A stretch of 54,500 nt of DNA from Tolypocladium sp. Sup5 PDA-1 (lineage: Eukaryota; Ascomycota; Sordariomycetes; Hypocreales; Ophiocordycipitaceae). Positions 12,201 to 24,121 of the stretch are shown piece by piece; positions within the stretch are counted from its first letter, which is position 1, and each line of letters begins with the position of its first letter. The DNA lies in assembly GCA_000750105.3 (NCBI GenBank), contig JPHH03000106.1, forward strand, positions 1-54,500. Direction: 5' to 3'. The notes under the pieces are model-generated. The model searched no databases, had not been told where the DNA came from, and saw nothing but the letters and a program-made list of their open reading frames with translations. The position numbers and the translations under genes are program-made.

Positions 12201-13440
12201 CTTCTTCGGCGTCGGCGGCGGAGGCATCATGCCGGATTCTGCAGGAACGCCAGAGCTAGTAGCTGGTCTAGTGGCATCGCCTTGCGCCCGTAGAGCTTCC
12301 TCGGGGATGGCGATGGTTGAGGAAGCGAAGTTGAGGCTGGCAATCTCTTCCTGAGAGGCTGCGGCGTGGCTGTCTCTGGTGCCCTTGCCCTTCTTGCTAC
12401 CCTTTCCAAAGAGCTTGAAGCCTGCTGGAATGGCAGAAACAGGTCGGAAGTTGCCAGCTGTCTGTGGTCGGCCGTTCACGTCGAGCGAAGGTCGGGGGCC
12501 AAGCTTCACCTTGGGCTTGCTGTAGGGGTACGACGAATAGCTGAAGAGCTCCGGTCGGATCGAATCTGCGCCGATGGATTTCGCAGGCGAGGTTGGCCGA
12601 TCGTCGACGCCTACGAATGTCGGCAGCTCGGATGTTGAGCCTGCAGAAAACTTGCTGTGTTCGGGGGATGCGGCCAGCTGCGAGTTGAGCGTCACTGGGT
12701 CCACCGCGGCAGTGTCAGCAGCTGGCGACTTGGGTCGCTCGCCGCCTGGCTCCTCAACCGACTGGCGCTTGGTGGCTCGCTGTTCTTCCTCTTCCTCCTC
12801 GGCAATCTCCATCAAGCGCCTCCTGCGCAGCGAGCTGGTGGAGGATGAAGTTGAGCAGGAAGCGGCGTGCAGCGAGCAGGCTGCGGATAGCTTCGTGTCC
12901 CTGAGCTCGCTTGCCGTGGCAATCTCGAACGCGGTGTCGTATGGAGAGAAGCGGTCGCAAATGGCATTGAAGTGAACAGCCACACGTGCTGCAGGGATGG
13001 CTATTCGTCAGCATTTCCTTTCCCAGTTGTCAAATCCGTCACGATGCGATCCACCGCCCATATATCAGGAGAGGTCATCGCTGCTGGCACCCACCTTGAA
13101 TGAGCCGAGAGCAGTCTTCCGGTAGGTACTTGATTATGACGTTCCTCCTGCGATATTTCAAGAAACCGTACAGCGGGCTCGTCTCGTCGTATTCGGTCAC
13201 GGTGTTGCGCACTTCAACGATGCCTCCATTGCCACGGCTTAACAGTTCAACCTCGTCGCGGGACGAGTACTTGAGAAGGAACCTGTTCCAACGAGCGCAC
13301 ACGAGTCAGCCAATTGCTCTCTTGCGACGAGGGCTGAATATTGAGGGCCGTAGCGAGCATCCATACCATCCTCCCGGCTCCGACGTTGCGGTCTCGTGCG
13401 CCTCCACGATCTTGGGGTCGTCCAACCCATTGAGCGACAT
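9267..13440 (-). CDS. ADF-H domain (cofilin/drebrin-like) protein with long disordered linker and C-terminal PH-like domain
   Basis: On the minus strand the exons are 13440-13367, 13282-13095, 12988-9371 and 9313-9267, giving 1,308 residues. Residues 1 to about 135 (MSLNGLDDPKIVEAHE, SPLYGFLKYRRRNVIIKY, CSRLIQARVAVHFNAICDRF) form an ADF-homology domain of the drebrin/Abp1 kind, predicted to bind actin at cortical sites. A Ser- and Arg-rich patch and EEEEEE follow. Then comes about 1,000 residues of low-complexity, Ser/Pro/Glu-rich sequence, probably disordered and phosphorylated. The last about 130 residues (GDVNVQFPDNLLWKRR, KRYHLTEFRAPYTPD, LPNSVVLDFIEG) look PH-like and could bind membrane or protein. 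The final 57-nt intron was placed at the acceptor ending at 9314 because it restores the family-like end SILQEAH; an unspliced reading is also open. Architecture clear, precise cellular role unknown. Confidence 0.85.
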
Positions 13441-15581
13441 GGTGTCTGTATTCTCGCTGCGTCTCTACTCCTCGCTTCGCCGTCGAGGCCGCAGAGTGCG
13501 AAAACGTGGCGAATATCGACTGCGGTGCCAGCCCAGAGGAGCGGGAGTCGGTCGAGTGCAACGGACGCTAGCACTGGGTCTCAGGGGCTCGGCTCGGCAA
13601 CTCGACGTGATGGCGACGACGCGGCGGAGGGGACATGGAAAAAAACCCAGAGGATGCCCTTGTCGGCGACGTCAGGGTCGGGGTATTTCGTCAAAACGTC
13701 AGGAGGTCGCCCGCCGGAACGGATTATCGCGTGTCTGGGCCCGAGACACGGCCAAAAAGCAACGACTGCTGCAGCAGCTCTGCTCCTAAAGGGGATCGTG
13801 GAGGCTCGGGAGGTACCGCGGGCTGGCGTTACAACGGCGCGCACACAACGTACCACGGCCACAGCTCAAGCTCAGCTCGGCCAGGTCGCGTCGGCCTGCT
13901 GCTGGACAGGACAAAGAGAACCCGAAGGGAGACGCCGTCGCCAGGGGAGCCTAGAAACGAGTGACGGCAGCGGGCGATGACCTTGGGGCTGCAATCGCGA
14001 GGCCTGGGGAGGGAAAAGAGGAGTTCGGGTCAGGATATTTTGCGACTTGCCTGACCGACTCCATCCCATTGGGGGGGATTGCCCGGGGTTGCATTTGCTG
14101 CTTGCTCGATTCAATCCATCCATCGATAGCACCGGTATCCGTATAGGGGCCTGAGCACGCCCGCGCCAGCCTACCTTAGGTACGACCCCAGACCCCTGCC
14201 AGTGGAGGGCCCAGGGGTCTGCACCTGCAACCGGGCTGCAACAGCGACAGCAACGACTTGCTGCGCGCCACAAACGTGCCGACAACGTGCCACTCGCTCC
14301 AGCCTCCAGCTCGTCCAGGGGCGCGACACGCTGATAAACAGCTCGGGTTCCCTGCCACCCGCGACTCCACCAGTTGCCGAAACTCTACTCGTTCGGAGAC
14401 ACCCGACGCGAGTTGAAGTTGGCAATTAGGCCGTTTGATGACGCTACGGGGTAACTACAGATTGCAAGCTTACGGCGTAAAAGGGAGGGTCCAAAGGAAG
14501 ATGGCTGCATTCGTGAGCCAACAAACCAATTCAAAAGCAATCCTGGGTACTTTGTACTTACCCCGTGTGCTGATCAAGGTGTGGTATCCGGACAGAGCAA
14601 CTTCGAGGACGAGCTCTCTCAGTTTAAACTTTACCATTATGCTGGCGCCATGCATCGCCTCATCATAGATGATATTGTCAACACAGATTCGTACAACAGA
14701 AGCCCCGGTGTTTCCGCGCAGAGAACCATGCCTGGTCGAATCATACTCGTACTTCGTACGGCGCTGTATTTGCACGGAAGCAATCAAGCTGCCCATTCGT
14801 ACCGTGCCAGGAGCAGATACCTAGGTCCCCCGCCACATCCGGCTGGAAAGGGACATAACAGACATCCCACGATCATTTCGGGTCCTCGCTCTATAAAAAC
14901 TCAAAAAGATAAGAGAGCCCTTCTAAAATATTGCACCACCTACAGTAGGCCGACTGGTATAACCTGGGGATTGCTTTGGGAAGAGGGGTCATCTGACACA
15001 CAGACGCCACATCTCTCAAGGGTGGGGATCTGAGAGCCCGGGAACAGGTCAAAGCGGCCACTCGTCCCAAGAAACACGATCGCCAAGGGATCCGGCGTCA
15101 GATTTGAGACGTCTTTACGGAGCAGAAGGCGTTGCCATTGTTTGCCGTGGACGCGTTGATGTACCTTGCCGGCTAAGCCCAGAGGCAATCTAGCGACAGA
15201 GCATCGTCGTCTGATGTTGACGTACAATTACTCGTACAGATACCTTAAAACCTACAAGAACCCTCACCGACCTGTCAGATACCATCCTGTTCAACCTTGG
15301 CTCCCTGCGCAGTGGCATCGTGTGTGTCTGCGCACCCAATATCCTCGCCACGGCACACTCGACAGCCGCATCCATGCTGCCTTCTTGACCACTCTAATAC
15401 ATCATTTGCTGCACAGCCCCATCAGAAGAAGAGGCTTCTCGATAACTTCGCAAAAAGACCAGAAAGAAAGAATGGGAAATCATGTTCAGGGCCTGCTGCC
15501 CTGGTCCGCTACCATATCGACTCAAAACAAGTCTCTGGCGTAAATCGGAATCTCCTAGGAACCCCACCCCCTTTGTGCCTC
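13441..15581. other. Intergenic region, no gene seen
   Basis: This 2.1-kb stretch holds the promoter of the ADF-H gene (reading leftward from 13440) and the 3' region of the phosphatase gene. A TACTCGTACTTCGTACG micro-repeat lies at 14744-14760 and a GGGGTAAC motif at about 14448. Open frames such as 13872-14285 lack codon structure that I would trust. Confidence 0.55.
14744..14760. repeat. Period-7 micro-repeat
   Basis: TACTCGTACTTCGTACG in the region upstream of the ADF-H gene. Confidence 0.7.
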
Positions 15582-17408
15582 TCACTTCGCCGCAATCTCT
15601 TTTTCGGCACCCGGCGTCACTTCAGGGCTGTCGTCCTCTCCGATGGTTCCAGGTTCCTCCTCCAATGTTCCATCGAGCGTGGTCGGCATAAAGTCTCCGT
15701 CGTCGGAATCTATAGGCTCATAACCACGACCGCTATTGCTGGCTGAAATACCCACAGCTGAGGCAATGCCGTCTGCGATCTTTTGCTTGGTATCCATGAC
15801 GATCTTGTCCACCTCACTGACCTTTGCTGGTGCTGCGTCCGAATCGGCGGCGCTGCCTTTGGCATTCTGACTCTGGGCAACAGCTTGCTTGTCAAATCGG
15901 ACAATCATACAAGATAGATTGTCGGTGCTGAAGCGGCTGAGCGCGTGGTCGACCAGTGACTTCGAGGCCGTAATGGGGTCTTGGTTGTTCCGAACCAGGT
16001 CAACAGCCTCCTGGTCAGTACATACGTCCCACAGCTATAAAACAGTTAACAAAGAGGCAAATCAATTGTGGTCTTGGGCTAAACTTACTCCATCACAAGC
16101 AATAATGATAAACTCGTCGAGGTCGGGCTGGATGACGGTTTCAGTCGTGTAAGGATGGCCGGTGACAAGATCCTTCATATAGGCGTCGCCGAGCGCTCGT
16201 GTTACGGCCAAGACGCCGTTGACGCGGTTGTTCAAGATCAAGCCGCCTGCGTTTGCAATTCGCCGGCCCTCATTCTCATCGCTGCCCTTGTGGTCGTACG
16301 ACAATCGCAATGCCTTGCCGCCGCGACATAAAATGATGCGCGCATCCCCAACATTAGCCGTGTAGAGGACACGCTGTCGGCTCGCGGATCCCTTTAACCT
16401 CGCATGCGCCGCTTCCGATAGCGGCGCGTTTGTGATCTCTGTAACAGTCGTGGACAGTCCCTTTTCCTTTTCAGACAAAACCACGTCGTTCGACTTGGCT
16501 GCCGCCTTGGCTGCGGCGGCAGCTGCGGCGGGAGCAAGAGGCAGAGAGCCAGTGACAGATTGATTGCTGGGAACACGGTCTTCCCAACGCAGCACAGCGA
16601 TGGCCGCCGTGCAACCGCTGTTTTTCAGAGGCAGCTTCTCGAGTTGGGCATCGACGGTGGTGAAGGTCTGATCTAGGAGCTCCGGGATAGCGGCGTTGGG
16701 GTTCTTTCGTATCATATCTTCGAGAATGATGTGCAGTTTCTTCCCACACCAATCGGCGGCAAAGGTGCCGGCGTGTCCGTCGAAGATGGCAAAATAACCA
16801 TTGTCTGACTGAACCATGCCCTGACCGGACCCGTCGGCTTCACTGAGTGCCGATTTTTCCCAGTCGCTCGCGTCCGTCGCAGGTGCAGGCGCAGGCGCAG
16901 GGGTATCAAGAAAGTTGTACAGAAAGGCATGAGTATCCTCCATGGTCCGCCGGCATTTCTTGTTCCTATCTTCCCAAACACCGACACGGAACGTGGACTT
17001 GGGACCGGGCATCGACTCGCCGGCGGAGTTGTTATGTTGGCCCTGGGGTACGGCCAACGCCGGGTCCTGCTTACCCAGCTTCTGAAGAGGCGTCTGCGAG
17101 CTCAGATCCGAGTTGCCACGACCTGCCTGGCCGAAGTTGAGAGAGTTCTTAGCCGAGGCCAGCAGACTGCTGGCTTTGCTTCCGACCCCGCTACTCCTGC
17201 GCTTCTTATCCGTGGAGCCGCCATTGTCGTTTCGGCCCGGAGGGCTGCCGTTGCCGCTGCGCTTCTCGCCGAGGGCTGCCTGGTCCGTCGACTTGATGGG
17301 GGTCGCGGCGCTGGAGTTGGGACTTGACTCGGGGGAGGGCGACTTGCCCTCGGCCTTGGATTCGCTCTCAGTCTTGGATGCCGAAGAGTTGGAGCTGCCG
17401 CCAAACAT
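15582..17408 (-). CDS. PTC1: PP2C-family Ser/Thr protein phosphatase, Ptc1 type
   Basis: Exons 17408-16089 and 16034-15582 on the minus strand encode 590 residues; the 54-nt intron splits the codons of CDG and LWD. All PP2C motifs are visible: KKCRRTMEDTH, YFAIFDGHAG, SGCTAAIAVLRW, YTANVGDARIILCRGG, GVLAVTRALGD, IIIACDGLWDV and STDNLSCMIVRF. The aspartates of DGH, CDG and TDN are the expected Mn/Mg ligands. The N-terminal 135 residues are a Ser-rich low-complexity extension, and a poly-Ala insert interrupts the catalytic domain around residue 295. In yeast, Ptc1 dephosphorylates MAP kinases of the osmotic and cell-wall pathways and affects organelle inheritance; the same role is inferred here. 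The C-terminal tail (about 90 residues) is acidic. Family certain, Ptc1 orthology likely. Confidence 0.92.
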
Positions 17409-19586
17409 TCTATTCAGCAGGCTTCCTCCTTGAGAGGAGAGACTGCGGCGCTTGTTGCCTGCCAGCTTGTGGTTGGGGGGGGGGGCGTAACCTAGATAGG
17501 TGAGAGGCTTGGCAGCGGTGGTTTAAGATCTGATGCGGCTATGGCGTCGCAATTCAGATCGTCTCGCGGTGTGTGCTGGATAAGCGCTGTGGTGTGCCGT
17601 GCTTTGCAGAGACTAGGTTGGTTGCTGCCTCGTACGTGGCAAGCAGTTTGGACCAGGGACCCGAAGTCCGAGCGTCGTCGTCTGGGTGCTATCGGTTGCG
17701 AGGAGGGCGGTACTGCCTTGCAAGGCCGGTTTGCCGACTGCTGTTTATGATATCACAGGTGTCAGCGGGCGCGAGCGTTGCAGGTAAGAGGGAGACGGAA
17801 ACATCAACGGAGGAGCAATGACAAGGTAGGTATAGGGGCGGGCAGAGCCGACGGGACCGATGGGCAGGTGGACCGGCAGTGCTGGCAGCTGCTGCGTGAC
17901 GACGAGCAGCGATCATGAATCACCACGACAGACGTGGCGCGCCGTGCTCGCTGGCTGACCTTGGGGCCACCGAGGCCAAGGTAACAGCGCAACACGACCG
18001 TGCATCTGCCCCGGAGGCGCGGTGACGAGGAGACGGGACAGAAGTGGGCTGCTGCACATACCTGTCTAAGCGAAGTCGCAGCGTCGTCGTCGCCGTCGTC
18101 GTCCGTCTGCTGGAGTTGGTGCCACTTGAGCGGTGACAAAGCCGTGGAGGAGCGGGTCGAGCCGCGCTGCGTCGTACAACGTAAGGTGCCGGGTAAGGTG
18201 CCGGGTTCCCCAAGAGCAGGGCAGATGAACAATGCGGCCAGCAGTGTGGTTCTGATGTTGTTATCGCTGTGACGGGCGGGTGATGGCGATGGGTGGTTCT
18301 GGCGTTGGTGGTTATGGTTGTCTCGTCGACGTCCACATCTATTCGTAGCGTCGCGGGAATGCAGGAGAAGGGGGGGGGGCCAGCAGACAATGGCGGGGGA
18401 GGTGCCACAGGGCACTTAAAGCACCTGGCTGCTTGGTTGCTTGGCTGCTTGGAAAGCATTGGGCTACAACGACCGCACTAACAGGCACCGTCTGACGTCC
18501 CAGCGGCCCTCAGTGAGGTGGCGTTTGGTGGGGTTGCCGATTGCCCTCTAAGACGTGTCCCACGGATGCTGCGTTGGGCTGCACGAAGTACATGTATGGA
18601 CACCGCCATCGTGTGCGGTCATGACTATATCATCTCGTCATCACCAGGGCCGGGCCATGCCGCCATGGTGCCGTAGGCATATACAATGCACAGCTCCATT
18701 TTGGACCATCAAACTATTTTGAGCGTGCCATCATGCAAACCTGCCACGATCCCCCCGTCTTCGCAAAGCGTCACTCTGGCTGGCAACAATGCAAGCGTCC
18801 ACGGGAGTCGCGGAGGTTCCGTCAGAGCTAGTAGAGCACTGCATGCACGCTCGCTCGGACATAGCATGCCGGGTACGTCATGGTCGGCCTGTCGAATCAA
18901 TTAGGCGCCGGACAATCCAGCGTGTCCGCTGTCGAGCCTTTGTTTGCTGCCATGTCGTGTAAGGCATGGACGGACCGGCAACTTCCATGTCCCCCGAATC
19001 GGAGCCGACGACTGTCCGGCATCGAGTCCGCCGAGTCCGAGAGACATGATGCGGATGGAGGGGCAGAGGTCACATGGGTTGCAGCAAACTTCGTGCTAAG
19101 CATCTTTCCTGTTAGTCCAGCAAACATGTCTTGCTTGCCGCACGGCTTGCTCCGTACCCAAGTCGTCTGCCTGGCTATTATTATCTGCCCTTGTCCCCCA
19201 TAACACTCGGTAAGTCGTTGCCAAAGCATCACATCCCGGGCAAGCCCTCTACTTCGCAGGCATCGTCAAGATGGTCCTATAAGCTTTCGATCTTCCCAAT
19301 AACAGTCTCTATCAACACCGACAAACCCAATAAACACCAGACAGCGGCACACGCCGTCCCCCCCTTCTCCAAGGTACAGCCCGAGATTTGAGCTCACTTC
19401 CCCTGTTGCTGGCATCCCCGCGGTCTGGTATAGATTCCGCACCAACACATCTGCCAGACCCAACCCAGATTCTCTCCACAGCGATGGCAGGCATGGAATC
19501 ATGGAGGCATCTGTTGCCATCTGACTTGAGTCAGACATGACAGTGGGATAATCTATAGTATTCTTGATTCGTACATCGTCGAGCCA
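17409..19586. other. Intergenic region, no gene seen
   Basis: This stretch contains the promoter side of the phosphatase gene and the 3' side of VPS2. The frames around 17804-18459 are open but rich in His, Ser, Arg and Thr and lack any recognisable domain. I see no RNA gene. Confidence 0.5.
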
Positions 19587-20449
19587 TCATTTCCTCAAGC
19601 TGTCCAGTCGGGCTTGAAGGTCGTCATCGACAGGGTCGCCGCCGCCTCCGCCACCAACCGCTTGCGCAACTTTGCCTTCGGAAACGGCAGAATTCCCCAG
19701 CGCTGTCGGGGTTTCGCCAAGCTGCAAGGGAGTAGTCAGTATCAGAGTCACGAGCTGAAGGCATGCAGAGGAGCAGGCTCACGGCTTGGTTAAAATCGAC
19801 CCCAATCTCTTCCAAGACTTGGTCGACAACCTCGTCTCCCTCTTCTTCGACGCCAACGTCCATGGCGTCGTCGACTGCGTCGTCCATCATCTCCTGCCGC
19901 TGCTCCATGATGTCGTTCTCGCGCTCAAATTCCATGGCGATTCGTTGCAGCTGAGGTAGGTTCATCGACTTGTTCATGCTCCCAAGTGCCATGGTGGCCC
20001 CCTTCATTGCCTGCATCATCTGTTCGTTCGTTCGATACGTCTGTAGGGTGGGTAGTCCTTGTCAGTCCCAGTGCCCGTGGCGGAGCCAAACCGCCTGGCG
20101 CAACCGTACCTGAAGCCGTAGGGAAATCTTTTGAAGCTGGCTGCGCATGGAGAAGAACTTCTCGATATACCGCCGGGTGCGGACCAGGTCCTTGGCCTGG
20201 ATCTTGCACGCGCCCATCTGGCCGTTCTTGGCGCTCGTCTTGATCTGCTGTATGAGCGTCTTCTCCTGCTTCTCCAGCTTGACGCGCGTCTGGTCGAGTT
20301 CCCGAATCGCCTTGTCGAGCATGCGCTGGTTCTTGCGCAGACGCTCCGCCGGCGTCATGCGCTTGCCAAACGCCCACTCCAAGATCTAGAGGCATCGGTC
20401 AGCCGCGGTGGGGGGTGAACAGCGTCGCATGCACGGCACGCACATTCAT
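19587..20449 (-). CDS. VPS2: ESCRT-III subunit Vps2/CHMP2 (Did4)
   Basis: Minus-strand exons are 20449-20444 (only ATG AAT), 20385-20110, 20040-19783 and 19721-19587, giving 224 residues, the usual length. The protein starts M-N-ILEWAFGKRMTPAERLR and keeps the family's helical core: KLEKQEKTLIQQIKTSAKNG, CKIQAKDLVRTRRYIEKF, and MNLPQLQRIAMEFEREND. The acidic DAVDDAMD segment leads to the C-terminal MIM1 helix DDDLQARLDSLRK, which binds the MIT domain of Vps4. It acts on endosomal membranes with Snf7, Vps20 and Vps24 to bud and cut vesicles. The 6-nt first exon is supported by a good donor (GTGCGT) and acceptor (CTCTAG) and by the family start MN-x-x-EWAFG. It shares a 555-bp divergent promoter region with FZO1. 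Confidence 0.95.
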
Positions 20450-21004
20450 GTTGCCTGTCGGGAATTGCCCGCTTCTCGTCGCAGGAGGCCGGCTGATAGA
20501 GGAGAGAGACGGCGCCGTGCAGCGACTCGCAAGGCGGTCGAGTGGTCTGGCGAGGATGTGGGAATTTGCCTGCCTGGCGGAGTCAAGGATGGATGTCGGG
20601 TCGTTCCAGTCCAGCTCCTCCCAGGCTCCTACGTAACCGTCGCCCGCGCTTCGGTCACTGGTTGGCAGTTGCTTGACGGCGGCTCAGGTGCAAGGGTACG
20701 TGCCAAAGGTACGGAGTACGAAGTACAAAGTACCTCATACCAAGCACAATGACGAAGCCATGATAAGATAAAAGCGCTGTATCCCGAGCTTCTGCCGCCC
20801 TGCAGCCAATCAACGCGTTTCCGTGGGCAGCCGGCCCCCGAATTTGCCGCTGTCCCAAAATCATGACAATTCTCCCCCATCGTCCCATCATCAAACCCAT
20901 CCTACCAACTACGTATCTTACATATTCGCAACCGACATCAGCGTCAACCTACCATCTCAACCTCCCCTCCTCTCGATCATGCCTTTCGAGCGAAGCCGTT
21001 CGAA
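20450..21004. promoter_or_regulatory. Divergent promoter region VPS2 / FZO1
   Basis: This 555-bp stretch separates the start codons of two divergent genes and must contain both promoters. A period-7 micro-repeat lies at 20710-20733. The FZO1-proximal part (20860-20980) is rich in CCT/CAT and looks like a 5' leader. A short upstream ORF begins at 20979. Confidence 0.6.
20710..20733. repeat. Period-7 micro-repeat (ACGGAGT, ACGAAGT, ACAAAGT)
   Basis: Three successive heptamers with single substitutions, in the VPS2/FZO1 divergent promoter. Confidence 0.8.
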
Positions 21005-21008
21005 ATGA
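20979..21008 (+). promoter_or_regulatory. Upstream ORF overlapping the FZO1 start (ATGA)
   Basis: ATG at 20979 opens a nine-codon frame, MPFERSRSK, that ends at TGA 21006-21008. The mitofusin ATG is 21005-21007, so stop and start share ATGA. This geometry would allow termination-reinitiation, if the transcript starts upstream of 20979. Confidence 0.6.
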
Positions 21009-23766
21009 GCCAGGACTACTTCACCGGCAAGGGCAAGGCTCCCGCGCGCCACGAACCCGATGCCGACGCGCCGAAAGACACCGCTCCGCCGTCTGGCCGC
21101 CCCCATTACATGACAGTGGGCACCGGCTCTACCTCCGAGCACGCGGCTCGGCTGCAGAATATGCTGGACAGAGACTCTGGCTATGGGGGCAGCGTGGCGG
21201 GCGAAGACCACCAGGCGACGACGACGTCGGCATCGACGTGGGACATGGCGATGCACCACGACCGGCCGCACTCTGGCGCACTGCACCAGATGTGGTACAA
21301 CTCGCAGCGCGCGACGCTAGGCCGGTCAATAAACAAAGTTTTGGAGCTGCTGCAGACCCTACAGGAAATGAACACCTCATGGCCTGCTCACTATCCATCC
21401 GTCCAGCGGGCGGACTCGGCCACCGCTTCCGGGAGACCTTCGTCGCGCCCTGGCCTCGCGCAAACTCACTCCTTGATCGGGCACCCTGCAGGCTCATCGC
21501 CTACCGCAGGTCAGCCACCAACCCTTCGACGATCAATGACGACAGGCGATGACTCGTCGGCTGAGTCCAGCCGTGCCGCTGAGAATCGAAGCATGCCCGA
21601 ACCCCGCCTCGTCTCGCCCCAGATTGCGCAAGAGTTCTCGATATTGAAGCTTGATCTGAAGCTAGGGTCTCTGCATCAAGCCGAACTAGTACACTCGCTG
21701 GAAAAGAGCTCGATTGCATCGCTTCTGGATGGGAAAATCAGCTCGAGCATCAAGCACCTCCTGTCGCTTCGGGAGCGCATTGAGGACACGGCCAGTAAGG
21801 TCCTAATTACGGGGGACCTCAACGCTGGAAAGTCGACGTTCTGCAATGCGCTTCTGCGGCGCAAAGTCTTGCCCGAGGACCAGCAACCGTGTACGGCCAT
21901 CTTCTGCGAGGTGTTGGATGCGAGGGAGAACGCTGGGGTCGAGGAGGTGCATGCTGTCCACAAGGACGCCGCCTACAGCCGAAACGACGAGTCGACCTAC
22001 GATGTGTTTTCTCTGCAGGAACTCGAGAAGATTGTGGTCGATAACGAGACCTATACCCAATGCAAGGTTTACGTCAAGGATATCAGAACGATTGATGAGT
22101 CCTTGCTCAACAACGGAGTGGTGGATATTGCCCTCATCGACGCGCCGGGTCTCAACTCCGACACGACAAAGACAACAGCCATTTTCGCCAGACAAGAGGA
22201 GATTGACGTCGTCGTGTTCGTCGTGTCTGCGGCGAACCACTTTACGCAATCGGCCAAGGAGTTTATCTGGGCAGCCGCCGCGGAAAAGGCCTACCTCTTT
22301 ATAGTGGTCAACGGCTATGATACTATCAAGGACAAGGAGCGGTGCCAAAAGTTGATTCTGGACCAGGTCTCGGGCCTCAGTCCGCGAACCCATAAAGAAT
22401 CGTCGGAGCTCGTTCACTTTGTGTCGAGCAATGCCATCCCGGCCGGACCGTCGCCTCCAGGCGGACCTGGAGGAAGTGGCAGCGGCAGCGGGAGCTCAAG
22501 CGGCGGAGGTGGCGGAGATGACCCAGGCGATGACAAGGGCAAGGGTAAAGGCAAGGACTTGGACAAGATTCGAGATTTCGAGGCTTTGGAGCAATCTCTG
22601 CGGCGCTTCGTACTTGAGAAGCGAGCGCGGTCCAAGCTTGCCCCCGCGAGGACATATCTCTTGAACATCCTCAACGACGTCAATACGCTGGCCACGGTCA
22701 ACCAAGAGGTAGCCCAGTCAGAGCTGGAGCGAGTTGCTCGGGAGCTCAAGGAGCTCGAGCCCCAGTTGGAGTCGAGCAGGAAGGCCAAGTCTGAGGTCGG
22801 AGACCAAGTTGACCAGAACATCGAAGGCACGTGCAGAGAAGTCTACGACCACACCCGCGCCGAGCTCAACACCGCCATCACATACGCGGGCAAGACCAAC
22901 TACAACGTCCCGTACCCTGGCTTCTTCAGCGCGTTCCAGTACGCCGATGATCTCAAGGAGGCGATGCTCTCGCACATTGCTGATGCCGTCACGGATTGCG
23001 AGGAACACGCCCGAGGCAGGACGGTTCAGGGGGTCAATGCCATCAAGCAACTCGGCCTCCTCCACGTCGGGGACGAGTTTCAGAATCTCCTGTTCCGACC
23101 CGACGTCATGTTCCGGCGCAAGCGCGACGCCCTCGCCCGCCAGGTCGACATTCCCACTGAGCTGTGGGACTTTGTCGACTGGTCGACCCTGTTGCAGCGC
23201 CAGGAGAAGTTTGCCGGAACGGGCATGGCTCTCACCATCGCCGGCGCCGTCGTGCCGCGCATGCTTGGGATGAGCACGTGGATGGACCAAGCCCTGACTG
23301 CGACTCGCGTCTTGAGCAATGAGAATCTCCGGCAGCTTATCCTCCCCGGAATTCTCGTAGCGGGTGAGTGAACCCTTGTGTGACATCTTGTCGAAACTTT
23401 CCACTGACTGTCTTATTAGCCATCGCCGCATCGGCCTACGTCCTGCAGCAAATACCCAACTCGCTGCCGCCACGGCTAGCCAACAAGATCTCGACGCAGC
23501 TCGCCGAGCTCGACTACGTGCACTCCAACTCGGCACGCATCTCGTCGGCGGTACGCAAGGTCCTCCGCTTCCCGGCCGACAACCTCCGCGTGGCCCTGGA
23601 CCAGAGCGTCAAGGACCTAGGCAACCGGCGGGACGAGACGGTCAAGGTAAAGGGCGAGAGCGAGCGCGCGGGCAAGTTCTTCCGCGAGCTCGTGGGCTTG
23701 AGCGAGGTGCAGAGGACCATGGTCGAGGCCGTGGACCTGGATGCCCCGCCGCCGGGCCTGCACTGA
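21005..23766 (+). CDS. FZO1: Mitofusin, outer mitochondrial membrane fusion GTPase Fzo1
   Basis: Exons 21005-23363 and 23420-23766 encode 901 residues. The dynamin-like GTPase shows P-loop GDLNAGKST (about residue 270), the switch-I Thr region PCTAIFCEV, switch II IDAPGLNSD (about 378) and the G4-like VNGYD (about 435). A Gly/Ser-rich stretch with GKGKGKD (about 480-515) interrupts the chain after the GTPase and is poorly conserved in character. Coiled-coil helices follow (SELERVARELKELEPQLESS). Two hydrophobic segments (about 738-757 and 776-800) near the C terminus fit the bipartite membrane anchor, with the second split by the 56-nt intron. It fuses mitochondrial outer membranes; yeast Fzo1 works with Ugo1 and Mgm1. 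The start is the first ATG of this frame, preceded by an overlapping upstream ORF. Confidence 0.95.
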
Positions 23767-24121
23767 TTTTGATGAGTCGGCTTCACGAAATACGAAGGAA
23801 ATGGCGTTTTGATTTAACACAGAAGTTCGGCCCTTTGCCGTGGAAACGGTCTTCTTGTTGAAGTGGGTTGAGATTGCTTCACAGCGCTGGGGGAATAGAC
23901 GGGACAACAAAAAGCTCTCCCCTCGATCGCGGGCTTTCCCCTTTTTACCATTGTTTTGTAATAGCATAGCCTGCTGCCAGCAGTTTGAAGCATGCACGTT
24001 TGATGTCTGCCTGGGCTCCGATACACAAGAATATACCCGTGTCTCTCTCTCTTTATCATGATGCCGCATCTCGCTCTCATGCCGACTCGCTGTGCAAAAA
24101 CCCATTGTCGGATATAAATGC
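23767..24121. other. 3' regions of convergent FZO1 and deaminase genes
   Basis: A 355-bp gap between two stop codons facing each other. It contains T-rich and A-rich stretches suited to 3' ends; no open frame of interest. Confidence 0.5.

Noticed and set aside
17804..18459. Overlapping minus-strand frames upstream of the PP2C gene
   Set aside because: His/Ser/Arg/Thr-rich, no conserved signature; probably promoter DNA.
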